A stretch of 64,000 nt of DNA from Collinsella stercoris DSM 13279 (GTDB lineage Bacteria > Actinomycetota > Coriobacteriia > Coriobacteriales > Coriobacteriaceae), in assembly GCF_020735465.1 (NCBI RefSeq), contig NZ_CP085935.1:2170001-2234000 (forward strand). The letters are read 5' to 3'. Under the pieces are notes generated by a model. The model saw nothing but the letters and a program-made list of their open reading frames with translations. It was not told where the DNA came from and did not search any database. This document shows, in pieces, positions 44,098 through 52,465 of this stretch. Each line of letters opens with the position of its first letter. Position 1 is the first letter of the stretch. Made by a program: the position numbers and the translations under genes.

Positions 44098-44397
44098 GGG
44101 CAAAAGGCGACGGGCTCCCTTGCACACATGTTGGCACGTATATGGGAACGGCGGGCGCGAGCCCTGGGGCTGCGGTTGGCCGCCTCTGTTTTGGGGAGTG
44201 TAGGATGCTGCCGCAATCGGCGGCTATCGACTCGTTGCGCTCGGTTGCCGCCGCCTCAGGAATTGCGGAATGGCACCGTGAGCTTTTTGCCCGGTAAGTC
44301 ACGTTCTGCTCAATGGTCCAGCTTTTAAGGAGCCAGCTGTTAAAGGGAATCTTGATATGAAAAAGGCTCCTTGATGGAGCCTCTCAGTTCTTATGGT
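44098..44397. other. Gap after ppx with a possible 30-codon ORF
   Basis: A 300-bp gap. A 30-codon frame from ATG 44205 to the stop ending at 44297 has GGGGAG 6 nt upstream and amphipathic, gene-like sequence (SLRSVAAASGIAEWHRELF), but could be chance. The tRNA-Leu terminator lies at its right edge. Confidence 0.3.
44359..44382 (-). terminator. Terminator of tRNA-Leu(CAG)
   Basis: On the minus strand AGGCTCC and GGAGCCT pair around a 5-base loop and a T-run follows (44359..44363). It lies just 3' of the tRNA. Confidence 0.8.
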
Positions 44398-44480
44398 GCG
44401 GGCGAAAGGACTTGAACCTTCACGGGGTTGCCCCCATATGGACCTGAACCATACGCGTCTGCCAATTCCGCCACGCCCGC
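44398..44480 (-). tRNA. tRNA-Leu (anticodon CAG)
   Basis: An 83-nt class II tRNA: acceptor GCGGGCG pairs with CGCCCGC, the anticodon stem TATGG/CCATA holds loop TTCAGGT, a long variable arm TGGGGGCAACCCCG follows, then T-arm AGGTTCAAGTCCT. CCA is not encoded. Confidence 0.95.
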
Positions 44481-44729
44481 ATGGATTCCTATACTAACGA
44501 AAGGCAACGCGAGGTTCAAGAACTTTTTTCTGAGTTTTGGCGGGTTTATAGGACGCACTTTTGCCCCATAAACCCGCTTTGGCGCGGTGGGGTTCCAAGC
44601 GTGAGGGCGTCAGGTCCTGGCTGCTGTTCCGTTGAACGTGCCGTGCGCATTCGAGGAGGCTCTGCGAGCTCTCGAAGAAGCTCCGTGCGCGCTCGACGAC
44701 GACGGGGCGTGGTACACTTGCTTGCGCAT

Positions 44730-44814
44730 GGGGGCGTGGCGGAATTGGCATACGCAGGAGACTTAAAATCTTCGGCCTTCGGGATTGTGGGTTCGAGTCC
44801 CACCGCCCCTACCA
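44730..44814 (+). tRNA. tRNA-Leu (anticodon TAA)
   Basis: Class II tRNA with acceptor GGGGGCG/CGCCCCT (one G-U), anticodon loop CTTAAAA, long variable arm and T-arm GTGGGTTCGAGTCCCAC; CCA is encoded. It reads UUA and UUG codons. The last part of the gene and following bases recur at 44984..45006. Confidence 0.95.
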
Positions 44815-44821
44815 TGCGAGT
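44799..44821 (+). repeat. Direct repeat at the tRNA-Leu(TAA) 3' end, copy 1
   Basis: These 23 bases covering the acceptor end, CCA and the next 7 bases recur exactly at 44984..45006. Confidence 0.85.
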
Positions 44822-44824
44822 AAT

Positions 44825-44848
44825 GGCTCCGGCGACGGGGCCGTTTTT
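44825..44848 (+). terminator. Terminator of tRNA-Leu(TAA)
   Basis: GGCTCC and GGGGCC pair (one wobble) around a 6-base loop, then TTTTT. Confidence 0.65.
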
Positions 44849-44983
44849 GCGTCCGGGCCCGCCGCCCGGACTCGAACCCGCGAGGGCGCGGAGCTGAGGA
44901 AACGCGAAGGCGTTTTCCAGCGTAGCGTGCGAGGGCCCGTAGGGCCCGAAGCGAATCGCGGGCGGCTGTGCCGCACGCGGAGC

Positions 44984-45006
44984 CCCACCGCCCCTACCAT
45001 GCGAGT
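44984..45006 (+). repeat. Direct repeat of the tRNA-Leu(TAA) 3' end, copy 2
   Basis: An exact 23-base copy lying 185 bp downstream of the first. Duplicated tRNA ends are the usual mark of integration or excision at a tRNA gene. The 160 bases between hold palindromes and, on the minus strand, a T-arm-like GGGTTCGAGTCC. Confidence 0.8.
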
Positions 45007-45024
45007 GGCCTTCGATACGCCATT

Positions 45025-45127
45025 GAAACTTCGATGCACCTGAGAAAACTCGGTGCACCTGAGAAACTTCGATGCATCTGGCGACCGTGCCGGGCGGCTT
45101 TTTTGGTCGATAGGTGCACCGAGTTTT
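45025..45127. repeat. Short direct repeats with inverted partner
   Basis: Three related units (around 45025..45041, 45043..45060 and 45061..45079) share GRTGCAYCT. The middle unit AAAACTCGGTGCACCT (45045..45060) is exactly inverted at 45112..45127, and an inner GCC/GGC stem followed by a T-run lies between. No gene is seen between 44815 and 45240. Confidence 0.65.
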
Positions 45128-45240
45128 TTCAAGTGCTCTGAGTTTTGGTTCTGGGCTGTTGAACGCGTTGCCTCCCGCTCGCGTGTCGAGCTTAAGACGC
45201 GTGTGGAGGCTGCCGTCGGGCGCGCGCTGCTGGCAGCGGA

Positions 45241-46593
45241 TTACCAGATGCCCAGCACCAGGTCCATCTCGCCGGCAAATGAGTCCTCGTCGGCCTTCCA
45301 TTCGCCATCCTCAAAAACAAAATCGATGCAGGAAAACCCCGGATCGTCTTGCCAAGAGTCGTCGAGTGCCTCGGCAAATAGGGCGCGGACTTGGTCCTTT
45401 TGGGAGTCGGTGAGCGGTTCGGGCACCTCGGCGAAAAAGTCAATCTCCTGGTACAGGCGGTCGAAGATATCCTCGTCGGCGGTGTATGCGATTGTGCTTG
45501 CGCTGGGGCACCAGACGTTAAAGTACACGGCCGCCGTGTCTTCATCCGTGTGCACGTAGCACGACTCGATTTCGTAGGAGAAGTTCTGCAGGGCCCAGAC
45601 GGCAAAGGCGTCCGCGTCGATGCCGAGCTCCTCGGCGGTGTATCCCAAAGAGTCTGAGAAATAGGTGTTCAAGAAGGCGACGATGCGTTCGCGCTCGGGG
45701 CCGTCTGCCGACGACACTTCGTTGAGGCGCGCCGTTGCGATGTCCAGACACTCCTGCTTCGCGATGTCATCGGGGCTCTCTTCGGGGGTTTCTACGGTGT
45801 CGTCGCTGGAGAGGCCGTCGCCGGAGAGGTCGTCGTCCGAGGGCGTGTGCGCGGGCTCGTCGTGGGGGGCGTCGACGCTGGGGCGTGAATCGAATGCATC
45901 GAGCAGCGAGATGGCGCCGGTGCATGCAATTGGGGCCACGTTGAAGAAGAGGATCACGAAGATGATGGTTCGTATGGCGGTGCGACGGGATGTGCTCGTC
46001 TTGCTGGTGCCACGGTTGCCGCTGTTCGGCTTTGCGCGCCGCTTGGTGTCCCGCCTGCGTGAAGCACGGGCAGAGGCCGAGGGGCCAACGGGACCCGAGG
46101 GGCCAACGGACCCCGAGCCGTTGGTGGAACCCGAGTCGACGGCATGTGCCGAAGCGCCAACGGATGTCGAGTGGCCAGATGGCACCGAGGTGGCCGAGCT
46201 GCCAGGGAAAGTTGAGGAGTCCGAAGCGCCGACGGGACCCAAGTCGCCGGCGCTTGCAGAGGGTCCGCCGGCCTTGCTGGCGCGCGCCCGATGCCGCCTG
46301 CGGCCCGCCTTCTTGCTGTTCCCGTCCTGCTCGCCGTTCTTGCTCAGCGAAAAAAGCTCGCGCAGGTACATGGGGTCAATACTCGTAATGGGTTCCTGCT
46401 CTTCATCCGCTGCGGGCGCGTTGTAGTTGTCCGGTTCCTTGGTGGGACCGTCGTACGGCTCGTCGCCAAACGCGCACTCCTCGACGGCTTGGTCGTCCTC
46501 CCCAAACGGCGAGGGAGATTCGTCCCAAGGCAGGGTGGGCTCACCTGCGGTAAAGGGGTCGACCTGCGCGTCGTGCATGATGCGGCGTGCCAT
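45241..46593 (-). CDS. Unknown single-pass membrane protein with low-complexity domain
   Basis: A 450-residue protein. Residues 1-80 are acidic, 85-205 are Ser/Gly/Pro/Ala-rich with repeats such as VGPSGPVGPS, a basic stretch and one membrane segment (about 210-232, TIIFVILFFNVAPIACTGAI) follow, and the C-terminal 170 residues form an acidic extracytoplasmic domain with few cysteines and two DUF4190/DUF5105-like looking hydrophobic patches (family not certain). Good AAGGAGACCCC site. No functional assignment. It is divergent from the SPFH gene. Confidence 0.65.
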   Translation of the reverse strand: MARRIMHDAQVDPFTAGEPTLPWDESPSPFGEDDQAVEECAFGDEPYDGPTKEPDNYNAPAADEEQEPITSIDPMYLRELFSLSKNGEQDGNSKKAGRRRHRARASKAGGPSASAGDLGPVGASDSSTFPGSSATSVPSGHSTSVGASAHAVDSGSTNGSGSVGPSGPVGPSASARASRRRDTKRRAKPNSGNRGTSKTSTSRRTAIRTIIFVILFFNVAPIACTGAISLLDAFDSRPSVDAPHDEPAHTPSDDDLSGDGLSSDDTVETPEESPDDIAKQECLDIATARLNEVSSADGPERERIVAFLNTYFSDSLGYTAEELGIDADAFAVWALQNFSYEIESCYVHTDEDTAAVYFNVWCPSASTIAYTADEDIFDRLYQEIDFFAEVPEPLTDSQKDQVRALFAEALDDSWQDDPGFSCIDFVFEDGEWKADEDSFAGEMDLVLGIW

Positions 46594-46807
46594 GGGGTCT
46601 CCTTACTCGAGGGGACTGTTCGCGGCGCTTTGCCGGGGCGTTCAAGGGTATGGCCGGATGGGTCCCGGCGGTTGGCTCAGTATACCGCCCGCCCTCCTCG
46701 AGGCCGTCGCGTCGACCGTTTGCGGGAAACAAACGGTATGTGAAAGCGGGGTGAACGGCGAGCGGGTATCATGCATCCATCTCTGCAATCCGTTCTAAGG
46801 ACCGGTC

Positions 46808-47785
46808 ATGTTTATCTTCGATCTTTTGGGTGGGCTCGTGGGGCTGGCGGTTGTCGTCCTTATCATCGGCCTGGTTTCGGGCAATCTGTTCTACGTGGTC
46901 AAACAGCAACACGCGGTGATCATCGAGCGCCTGGGCAAGTTCCACACCATCGTGGGCGCGGGCTTTCACGTCAAGATTCCGTTCATCGACCGCAAGGCCG
47001 CCACGGTGAGCCTGCGCACCATGAAGAACGGTTTTGACATCGACGTCAAAACTGAGGACAACGTGACCATTGGCCTGGAGGTGTCCGCCCAGTATCACGT
47101 GAGCTACGAGATGGGCAACGCGCCGCAGGAGTCCGGCGTGTACAAGAGCTACTACATGCTGCAGCAGCCGGTGGCGCAGATGCGCGACTTCATTACCGAC
47201 GCGCTGCGCTCCTCCATCCCGGTCTACACGCTCGACGAGGTGTTCGCCAAGAAGGATGACATCGCCAAGGACGTGAACGCCACGGTGTCCGAGCAGATGA
47301 ACGAGTACGGCTTTACCCTGGTGAGCACGCTGATCACCAAGATCGCGCTGCCCGCCGAGGTCGAGGATTCCATGAACCAGATCAACGCCGCGCAGCGCAC
47401 CAAGGCCGCCGCCCAGGACCTGGCCGAGGCCGACCGCATCCGCCGCGTGACCGAGGCCAAGGCCGAGGCGGAGGCCATGGAGAAGGCCGGCGAGGGCATT
47501 GCCAACCAGCGCAAGGCCATCGCCATCGGCATCAAGGACTCGCTCGAGACCATTCAGGAAACCGGCGTGGGCAACGACGAGGCCAACCAGCTGTTCATGT
47601 TCACCCAGTGGACCGAGATGATGAACGAGTTCGCCAAGAGCGGCCGCGCGAGCACCGTGGTGCTGCCCACCGACTTCACGCAGAGCGCGGGCATGTTCGA
47701 GCAGATGCTCGCGGCGAGCCAGGCAAACGATTCCGCGCCGGTTCCCGTGGCGCCGCCGGTGCCCCCGGTGGACCCGCGCGCGTAA
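46808..47785 (+). CDS. SPFH/band-7 (stomatin-like) membrane protein
   Basis: A 325-residue protein: one N-terminal membrane segment (about 5-28), an SPFH domain (VVKQQHAVIIERLGKFHT through ALPAEVEDSMNQINAAQR), then a coiled coil rich in A/E/K (about 200-240) and a Pro/Val-rich tail. Such proteins form membrane-bound oligomeric rings that organise microdomains or proteases. No NfeD partner gene is adjacent. The ATG has TAAGGACCGGTC upstream. Confidence 0.9.
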   Translation: MFIFDLLGGLVGLAVVVLIIGLVSGNLFYVVKQQHAVIIERLGKFHTIVGAGFHVKIPFIDRKAATVSLRTMKNGFDIDVKTEDNVTIGLEVSAQYHVSYEMGNAPQESGVYKSYYMLQQPVAQMRDFITDALRSSIPVYTLDEVFAKKDDIAKDVNATVSEQMNEYGFTLVSTLITKIALPAEVEDSMNQINAAQRTKAAAQDLAEADRIRRVTEAKAEAEAMEKAGEGIANQRKAIAIGIKDSLETIQETGVGNDEANQLFMFTQWTEMMNEFAKSGRASTVVLPTDFTQSAGMFEQMLAASQANDSAPVPVAPPVPPVDPRA

Positions 47786-47868
47786 ACGGTTCGGGTGCAG
47801 GCAAAACGGACACGGCCCCTTTTACACATCGAGGGGCAAAATGGGTATAAGCAAGGCAGCGTGAACGA

Positions 47869-47893
47869 GGGGTCGCCAAGAAGCGACCCCTTT
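47869..47893 (+). terminator. Hairpin after the SPFH gene
   Basis: GGGGTCGC (47869..47876) pairs with GCGACCCC (47883..47890), followed by only TTT. It precedes the next gene's ribosome site, so read-through is possible. Confidence 0.55.
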
Positions 47894-47913
47894 GCCTGAC
47901 GAGAGGGGAAGCG

Positions 47914-48333
47914 ATGAGTGGATCGCGCAAACTGTTGAAGCTCGTGTCTATCGTGGCGGCCATCACCGGCCTTGCCATGCTGACGTTTGGCTTGGCCGTG
48001 GCGGGCTGCGGCCTGTTTGGCGGCACGGCGATTTCCGGTACCGACGCCGCACCGCTGTACATGGGCGTTTCGGGCGTGTCCGCCCTGTGCTTTATCGTGA
48101 TGGGCCTTATGGGCATGCGCGCGTCCAACGTGCCATCGCGCAGCGGGACCGCCGTGGCATGTGCGTTTGGCAGCATCGCCGTCACCGCCGTCGCGGTGGT
48201 GTTCTGGGCGTGGCAGGGCTTTGTGAAGATCGACATCCCCAACGCCGTGCTGCTTGTGGTGGGCGCGCTTGAGGCGGTTGCCGTTCTGCTTTTGGCCCGC
48301 AAGGTCAAAAAGGAGCACGACACCTGGCACTAA
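47914..48333 (+). CDS. Small unknown four-helix membrane protein
   Basis: A 139-residue protein with four hydrophobic segments (about 10-32, 45-65, 78-98, 105-125) and a short charged C-tail (RKVKKEHDTWH). I do not recognise the family. AGAGGGGAAGCG precedes the ATG. It may be cotranscribed with the SPFH gene if the weak hairpin between is passed. Confidence 0.7.
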   Translation: MSGSRKLLKLVSIVAAITGLAMLTFGLAVAGCGLFGGTAISGTDAAPLYMGVSGVSALCFIVMGLMGMRASNVPSRSGTAVACAFGSIAVTAVAVVFWAWQGFVKIDIPNAVLLVVGALEAVAVLLLARKVKKEHDTWH

Positions 48334-48415
48334 TTGCGCAGCTGGCGCATGATGCGTGTCTGTCGCACGCAGGCGATTGGTTTGGGCGAGACGTTGGGGC
48401 AGACAGAATGCTAGC

Positions 48416-49501
48416 TTACAGCTCGACCGATTGATTTGACCACAGGGCCTCCTGGATTCGCGTTACAGAAGCGCGGAGACGGGAGGCCTTTTTGCGCCAG
48501 GGGAATGCAACGATGCCGTTGGCTAGCGGCTCGAGGAGCGGTGTGGCGCACAATGCGGTGAGGGCCAGGGACGCCACCACGATGATGACGGAGCCGGCAA
48601 CCGGGCCGAGCAAGACCGGTGCGCCGTAGAAGGGCGTTTGAAACGTAAGGGCTCCGCGAACCAGGCGATGCACGATGTAAACCTGCAGAGTCCGACGGCC
48701 CAGGACCGTCAGCCACGATGTCGAGCGCGGCACGAGCTTAATGCACGCAACTGAGAGCAAGGCGCCGGAGCCCAGGGCGGCGATTTTGCGCACAACGCCC
48801 ATGGCAACGTGTGGCCCGTAAGGGTTGTCGCCGTAGACCAGCGGGAAGAACCATTCGTAGGCATGGGGGCTGGCAACGCGCGCTGCCACGATAATCGCGG
48901 CAAAGAACACCGCGAGCCAGGGCCACGAGGAGTTGGCGGCTCGTTCCACGCGCGCAGGCGTGAGATAGTATCCGAGCGCAAAACAGGGAAGGAACGCGAA
49001 CATGCGGCTCAGTGCGAGAAAGCCGCCCTCCATGTCGACGAGTCCCCACAAAAACGAGGCGACAAGGGAGCAGATCATGCCGCGCCGCGCTCCCATCCAG
49101 GATAGAAGGGGCGTGAGCAGTCCCCACCATGCCATGGCGATGAGATACCACGGCGCCGAGGCGAAGCGCAGCATGGACGCGAGCGTGATGTCCTTGCTGC
49201 TTACGGCGAGCAGCGCCGCTTGGTATGCGATGCCCAGCACGGCAAAGGAAATGATGCGGTCGTAGTTGAGCGAGCCGTTACGGTAGGTGCTCTTGGCAAA
49301 AAGCCCCGACATGAATACGAAAAGGGGCATGTGGAAGAGATATATGATGTCGAATGTGGTGCTCAACGTGGGGTTGTCGTTGTGAATGGGTTGCATCATG
49401 TGGCCGGCGACCACCAGGATAATGAGCAGGCCCTTGATGTTGTCGAACAGGGCGATGCGCGTTCGTCTCTGCGTTTGGGCCATCATGGTGCTCTCGGCCA
49501 C
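48416..49501 (-). CDS. Acyltransferase-3 family membrane protein
   Basis: A 361-residue polytopic protein, about ten membrane segments. It opens with RIALFDNIKGLLIILVVAGH, the hallmark of OafA/fucose-4-O-acetylase-like acyltransferases that modify surface glycans, followed by LFHMPLFVFMSGLFAK. I prefer a GTG start at 49501 because AAGGAG lies 5 nt before it; an ATG at 49486 is the alternative. Divergent from proC. The acceptor is unknown. Confidence 0.85.
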   Translation of the reverse strand: MAESTMMAQTQRRTRIALFDNIKGLLIILVVAGHMMQPIHNDNPTLSTTFDIIYLFHMPLFVFMSGLFAKSTYRNGSLNYDRIISFAVLGIAYQAALLAVSSKDITLASMLRFASAPWYLIAMAWWGLLTPLLSWMGARRGMICSLVASFLWGLVDMEGGFLALSRMFAFLPCFALGYYLTPARVERAANSSWPWLAVFFAAIIVAARVASPHAYEWFFPLVYGDNPYGPHVAMGVVRKIAALGSGALLSVACIKLVPRSTSWLTVLGRRTLQVYIVHRLVRGALTFQTPFYGAPVLLGPVAGSVIIVVASLALTALCATPLLEPLANGIVAFPWRKKASRLRASVTRIQEALWSNQSVEL

Positions 49502-49630
49502 ACAAACTCCTTCCAACGCGTCAAGCTCAACAATCCTAGCGCGGTGGGCGGCGTTCTTGGGATGCCGTAAGATATCTGCATATTTGAATGGCACGCGGAT
49601 GCGCCGCGCGCTCGAGAAAGGCTGGCTGGC

Positions 49631-50419
49631 ATGGATATGAGCGATATCAAGATCGGCTTTATAGGCTTTGGCAACATGGCAAGTGCCATGGCGGACGGTT
49701 GGATTGCCTCCGGTAAGGTTGCGCCGGGGAAAATGAGCGCGTGTGCGGGTCGGTACGAGGCGCTGATTCCGCGCTGCGAGATGCGCGGCATGCGCGCGCT
49801 GCCCGATGCAACGGCGGTTGTCGAGGCGTCTGATGTGGTGGTCGTTGCCGTCAAGCCGTATATGATTGAGGGCGTTCTGGCTCCCTTGACAGAAAAGCTG
49901 CAGGATAAGGTGTTGCTCTCAGTTGCCGCCGGTTGGAATTGCGAGGCGTACGAGCGCGTGATTCCGGGGACGCGCCACCTGTCGACGGTCCCCAACACGC
50001 CTGTTGCCATCAACGAGGGTGTGATTGCCTGCGAAAAGACCTCGACGCTCACGCATGACGACCATGAGCTGGTGTATTCGCTGCTGGGTCTGCTCGGTCG
50101 CGTCGTCGAGGTCGAGACCCGCTTGCTGTCTGTTGCGGGCACGGTGGGTGGTTGTTCGCCCGCGTTCATTGCCATGGTGATCGAGGCGCTGGCGGACGCC
50201 GCCGTCAAACACGGTATTCCGCGTGCGATGGCATATGAGATGGTGAGCCAGATGGTTGCGGGAACGGCTAAGCTGCAGATGGCGACCGGCATGCACCCGG
50301 GCGCGATGAAGGACGCCGTGTGCTCGCCTGGCGGGACCACCATCCGCGGCGTCGCGGAGCTCGAGGCGTCCGGTATGCGCTCCGCGTTCATCCACGCAAT
50401 CGATGCAATCGAGGGCTAG
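49631..50419 (+). CDS. proC: Pyrroline-5-carboxylate reductase
   Basis: A 262-residue NAD(P)H enzyme for the last step of proline synthesis. The Rossmann motif GFIGFGNMASAM (about 9-20), VVAVKPYMIEGVL, RHLSTVPNTPVAIN and the C-terminal signature LQMATGMHPGAMKDAVCSPGGTTIRG are clear. Length is standard. It stands alone between the divergent acyltransferase gene and a small convergent gene. Confidence 0.95.
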   Translation: MDMSDIKIGFIGFGNMASAMADGWIASGKVAPGKMSACAGRYEALIPRCEMRGMRALPDATAVVEASDVVVVAVKPYMIEGVLAPLTEKLQDKVLLSVAAGWNCEAYERVIPGTRHLSTVPNTPVAINEGVIACEKTSTLTHDDHELVYSLLGLLGRVVEVETRLLSVAGTVGGCSPAFIAMVIEALADAAVKHGIPRAMAYEMVSQMVAGTAKLQMATGMHPGAMKDAVCSPGGTTIRGVAELEASGMRSAFIHAIDAIEG

Positions 50420-50501
50420 GCTGTAGCCAATAGCTAGGTGCGCTTTGCCGTGGAGCCTTGTATGATGCGGGCCCGCGGTGAAGCGCATGGCGAGTTGCGA
50501 C

Positions 50502-50669
50502 CTAGAACAGGCTGTCCTCGTCATTCGGCTTGGGGCCACGATCGACGTAGAGCTTGTGCGTGCGCTTTTCGAGAATAAACGCCGCTACGGCAAAGGCAAC
50601 AACGCCAATGGTAAACAGGACGGCCACGCCCGTGCGGGTGCCAAACAGAAAGGTGAAGATCTGGTCCAT
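50502..50669 (-). CDS. Small single-pass membrane protein
   Basis: A 55-residue protein with one membrane segment (GVAVLFTIGVVAFAVAAFIL, about 13-32) and a charged C-tail KRTHKLYVDRGPKPNDEDS. The start MDQIFTF is chosen because the hydrophobic domain follows at once; the ribosome site (AGGAC) is weak. Unknown function; resembles small envelope proteins. Confidence 0.55.
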   Translation of the reverse strand: MDQIFTFLFGTRTGVAVLFTIGVVAFAVAAFILEKRTHKLYVDRGPKPNDEDSLF

Positions 50670-50804
50670 TGCGCTGTCCTGCTTTCTTGCTGGAATACAT
50701 GGCGAAATACGGTCACCAGTATATACTTGCACTGCGCAATCTTGCACCCTTGCATTCGGCGGGGCGTGTAGCGATAGACGTTACGGCACGAATTCGGAGG
50801 CATC

Positions 50805-52097
50805 ATGCTCGATATCAAATTTGTTCGCGAGAATCCCGAGGCGCTCGACGCTGCCATGGCCAGCCGCCAGGGCAGCTGGGATCGCGAGCGTTTCTTTGCG
50901 CTCGACGAGGAGCGTCGCTCCGTCATCACGCAGGTCGAGGAGCTCCAAGCCACGCGTAACACCGAGTCCAAGAAGATCGGCGCGCTCATGAAGGAGGGCA
51001 AGCGCGAGGAGGCCGAGGCTGCCAAGGAGGCCGTGCGTCAGGTGAACGAGCAGATCGAGGGTCTGGCCGAGCGCCGCTCCGAGCTCGATGCCGAGGTCGC
51101 CGGCTTCATGGCGCGCATCCCCAACATCCCCTGCGAGGCCACGCCCGTGGGTAAGGACGAGAACGAGAACCCCGAGCGCCGTCGCGTGGGCGAGCCCCGC
51201 GACTTTGCCGCCGAGGGCTTTGAGCCCAAGGCCCACTGGGACCTGGGTACCGAGACCGGCATCCTGGATTTCGACCGCGGCGCCAAGCTCTCCGGCGCCC
51301 GCTTCACGGTGCTCTCCGGCGCCGGCGCGACGCTCGACCGCGCGCTGCAGAACTTCTTCCTCAACACGCACATCTCCCGCGGCTTCAAGGAGTTCATCCC
51401 GCCGGTGATCGTGAACCGCGAGATCATGTACGGCACGGGTCAGCTGCCCAAGTTCGAGGATGACGCCTACCACACCGGCGAGGACCAGTTCCTGATCCCC
51501 ACCGCCGAGGTCGCGCTCACCAACCTGCACGCCGGCGAGGTGCTCGACGCCGCCCAGCTGCCGCTGCGCTACACCGCGGGCACCCCGTGCTTCCGCGAGG
51601 AGGCCGGCTCGGCTGGTCGCGATACCCGCGGCATCATTCGCCAGCACCAGTTCACCAAGGTCGAGATGGTCAAGTTCGCCCGTCCCGAGGAGTCCGACGC
51701 CGAGCTCGAGAGTATGGTCGCCGAGGCCGAGTTCATCCTGCAGCAGCTTGGCCTGCCGTACCGTGTGATCAGCCTGTGCACCGGTGACCTGGGCTTTTCT
51801 GCGCGCCAGACCTACGACATCGAGGTGTGGCTGCCCAGCTACAATGCGTACAAGGAGATTTCCTCCTGCTCCAACTGCGGTGACTTCCAGGCTCGTCGTG
51901 CCAACATCAAGTACCGCGACCCCGAGAACTTCAAGGGCACGCGCTTTGTGCACACCCTGAACGGCTCGGGTCTGCCCACCGGCCGCACCATGGCCGCCAT
52001 CATGGAGAACTACCAGAACGCCGACGGCTCCATCACGGTGCCGGAGGTGCTGCGTCCCTACATGGGCGGCATCGAGAAGATCGAGCCCGTGGCGTAA
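50805..52097 (+). CDS. serS: Seryl-tRNA synthetase
   Basis: A 430-residue class II synthetase. The N-terminal coiled-coil tRNA arm (about 30-105) precedes the catalytic core, with [14 protein letters not shown], motif 2 [20 protein letters not shown], and motif 3 [18 protein letters not shown]. It charges tRNA-Ser. GGAGGCATC precedes the ATG. I see no T-box or other leader upstream. Confidence 0.97.
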   Translation: MLDIKFVRENPEALDAAMASRQGSWDRERFFALDEERRSVITQVEELQATRNTESKKIGALMKEGKREEAEAAKEAVRQVNEQIEGLAERRSELDAEVAGFMARIPNIPCEATPVGKDENENPERRRVGEPRDFAAEGFEPKAHWDLGTETGILDFDRGAKLSGARFTVLSGAGATLDRALQNFFLNTHISRGFKEFIPPVIVNREIMYGTGQLPKFEDDAYHTGEDQFLIPTAEVALTNLHAGEVLDAAQLPLRYTAGTPCFREEAGSAGRDTRGIIRQHQFTKVEMVKFARPEESDAELESMVAEAEFILQQLGLPYRVISLCTGDLGFSARQTYDIEVWLPSYNAYKEISSCSNCGDFQARRANIKYRDPENFKGTRFVHTLNGSGLPTGRTMAAIMENYQNADGSITVPEVLRPYMGGIEKIEPVA

Positions 52098-52251
52098 GGC
52101 GCGGGGCTACGAAAGTGCGTCGATGAAGGGCGGCTGCCGTGAGGTGGCCGCTTTTTCATGCGAAGACGCGTGGTACTGTTTTGCGGCGAGCGGTTCACGC
52201 GCCCCGCGACAATGTGCGGAAACCACCTTTTGAAATGGGGCGACTTATTTT

Positions 52252-52344
52252 AAACCGTTGATAAAGCACATTACCATAGCGTTTCCTGTGAAGAACCAGC
52301 GTTTTGAAGCGATAGGGGCCGTTTCAAAGCGATGGTTCTTCACA
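52252..52344. repeat. Head-plus-hairpin repeat, copy B
   Basis: The head 52252..52284 matches that of copy A (3450..3482) with only a few changes. The following arms 52287..52308 and 52323..52344 pair with two mismatches and differ in sequence from copy A's arms. It lies in the 368-bp gap between serS and murQ. Confidence 0.75.
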
Positions 52345-52374
52345 TTGCCGGCGTCGGTGGGTGGCGCTATGACG

Positions 52375-52416
52375 AAAAAAGAGGCCGCCTCGGGAGTCTT
52401 ACCTCGAGGCGGCCTC
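52375..52416 (-). terminator. Rho-independent terminator of the murQ operon
   Basis: Exact 12-base arms GAGGCCGCCTCG (52381..52392) and its complement (52405..52416), followed on the minus strand by a T6 run (52375..52380). Confidence 0.9.
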
Positions 52417-52465
52417 TCGTATGGGGTGGGGATTCAGAAGGGACTTTGTCCTACAAATATGTCGT

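Noticed and set aside
44799..45006. Prophage or integrative element attachment pair
   Set aside because: Only 160 bp lie between the copies and there is no integrase; kept as a repeat and a possible scar, not called an element.
44546..45301. A 251-codon minus-strand ORF across tRNA-Leu(TAA)
   Set aside because: It runs antisense through a certain tRNA gene and repeats; not a plausible protein.
50420..50804. T-box leader upstream of serS
   Set aside because: I found no specifier loop, T-box consensus or terminator in this gap.
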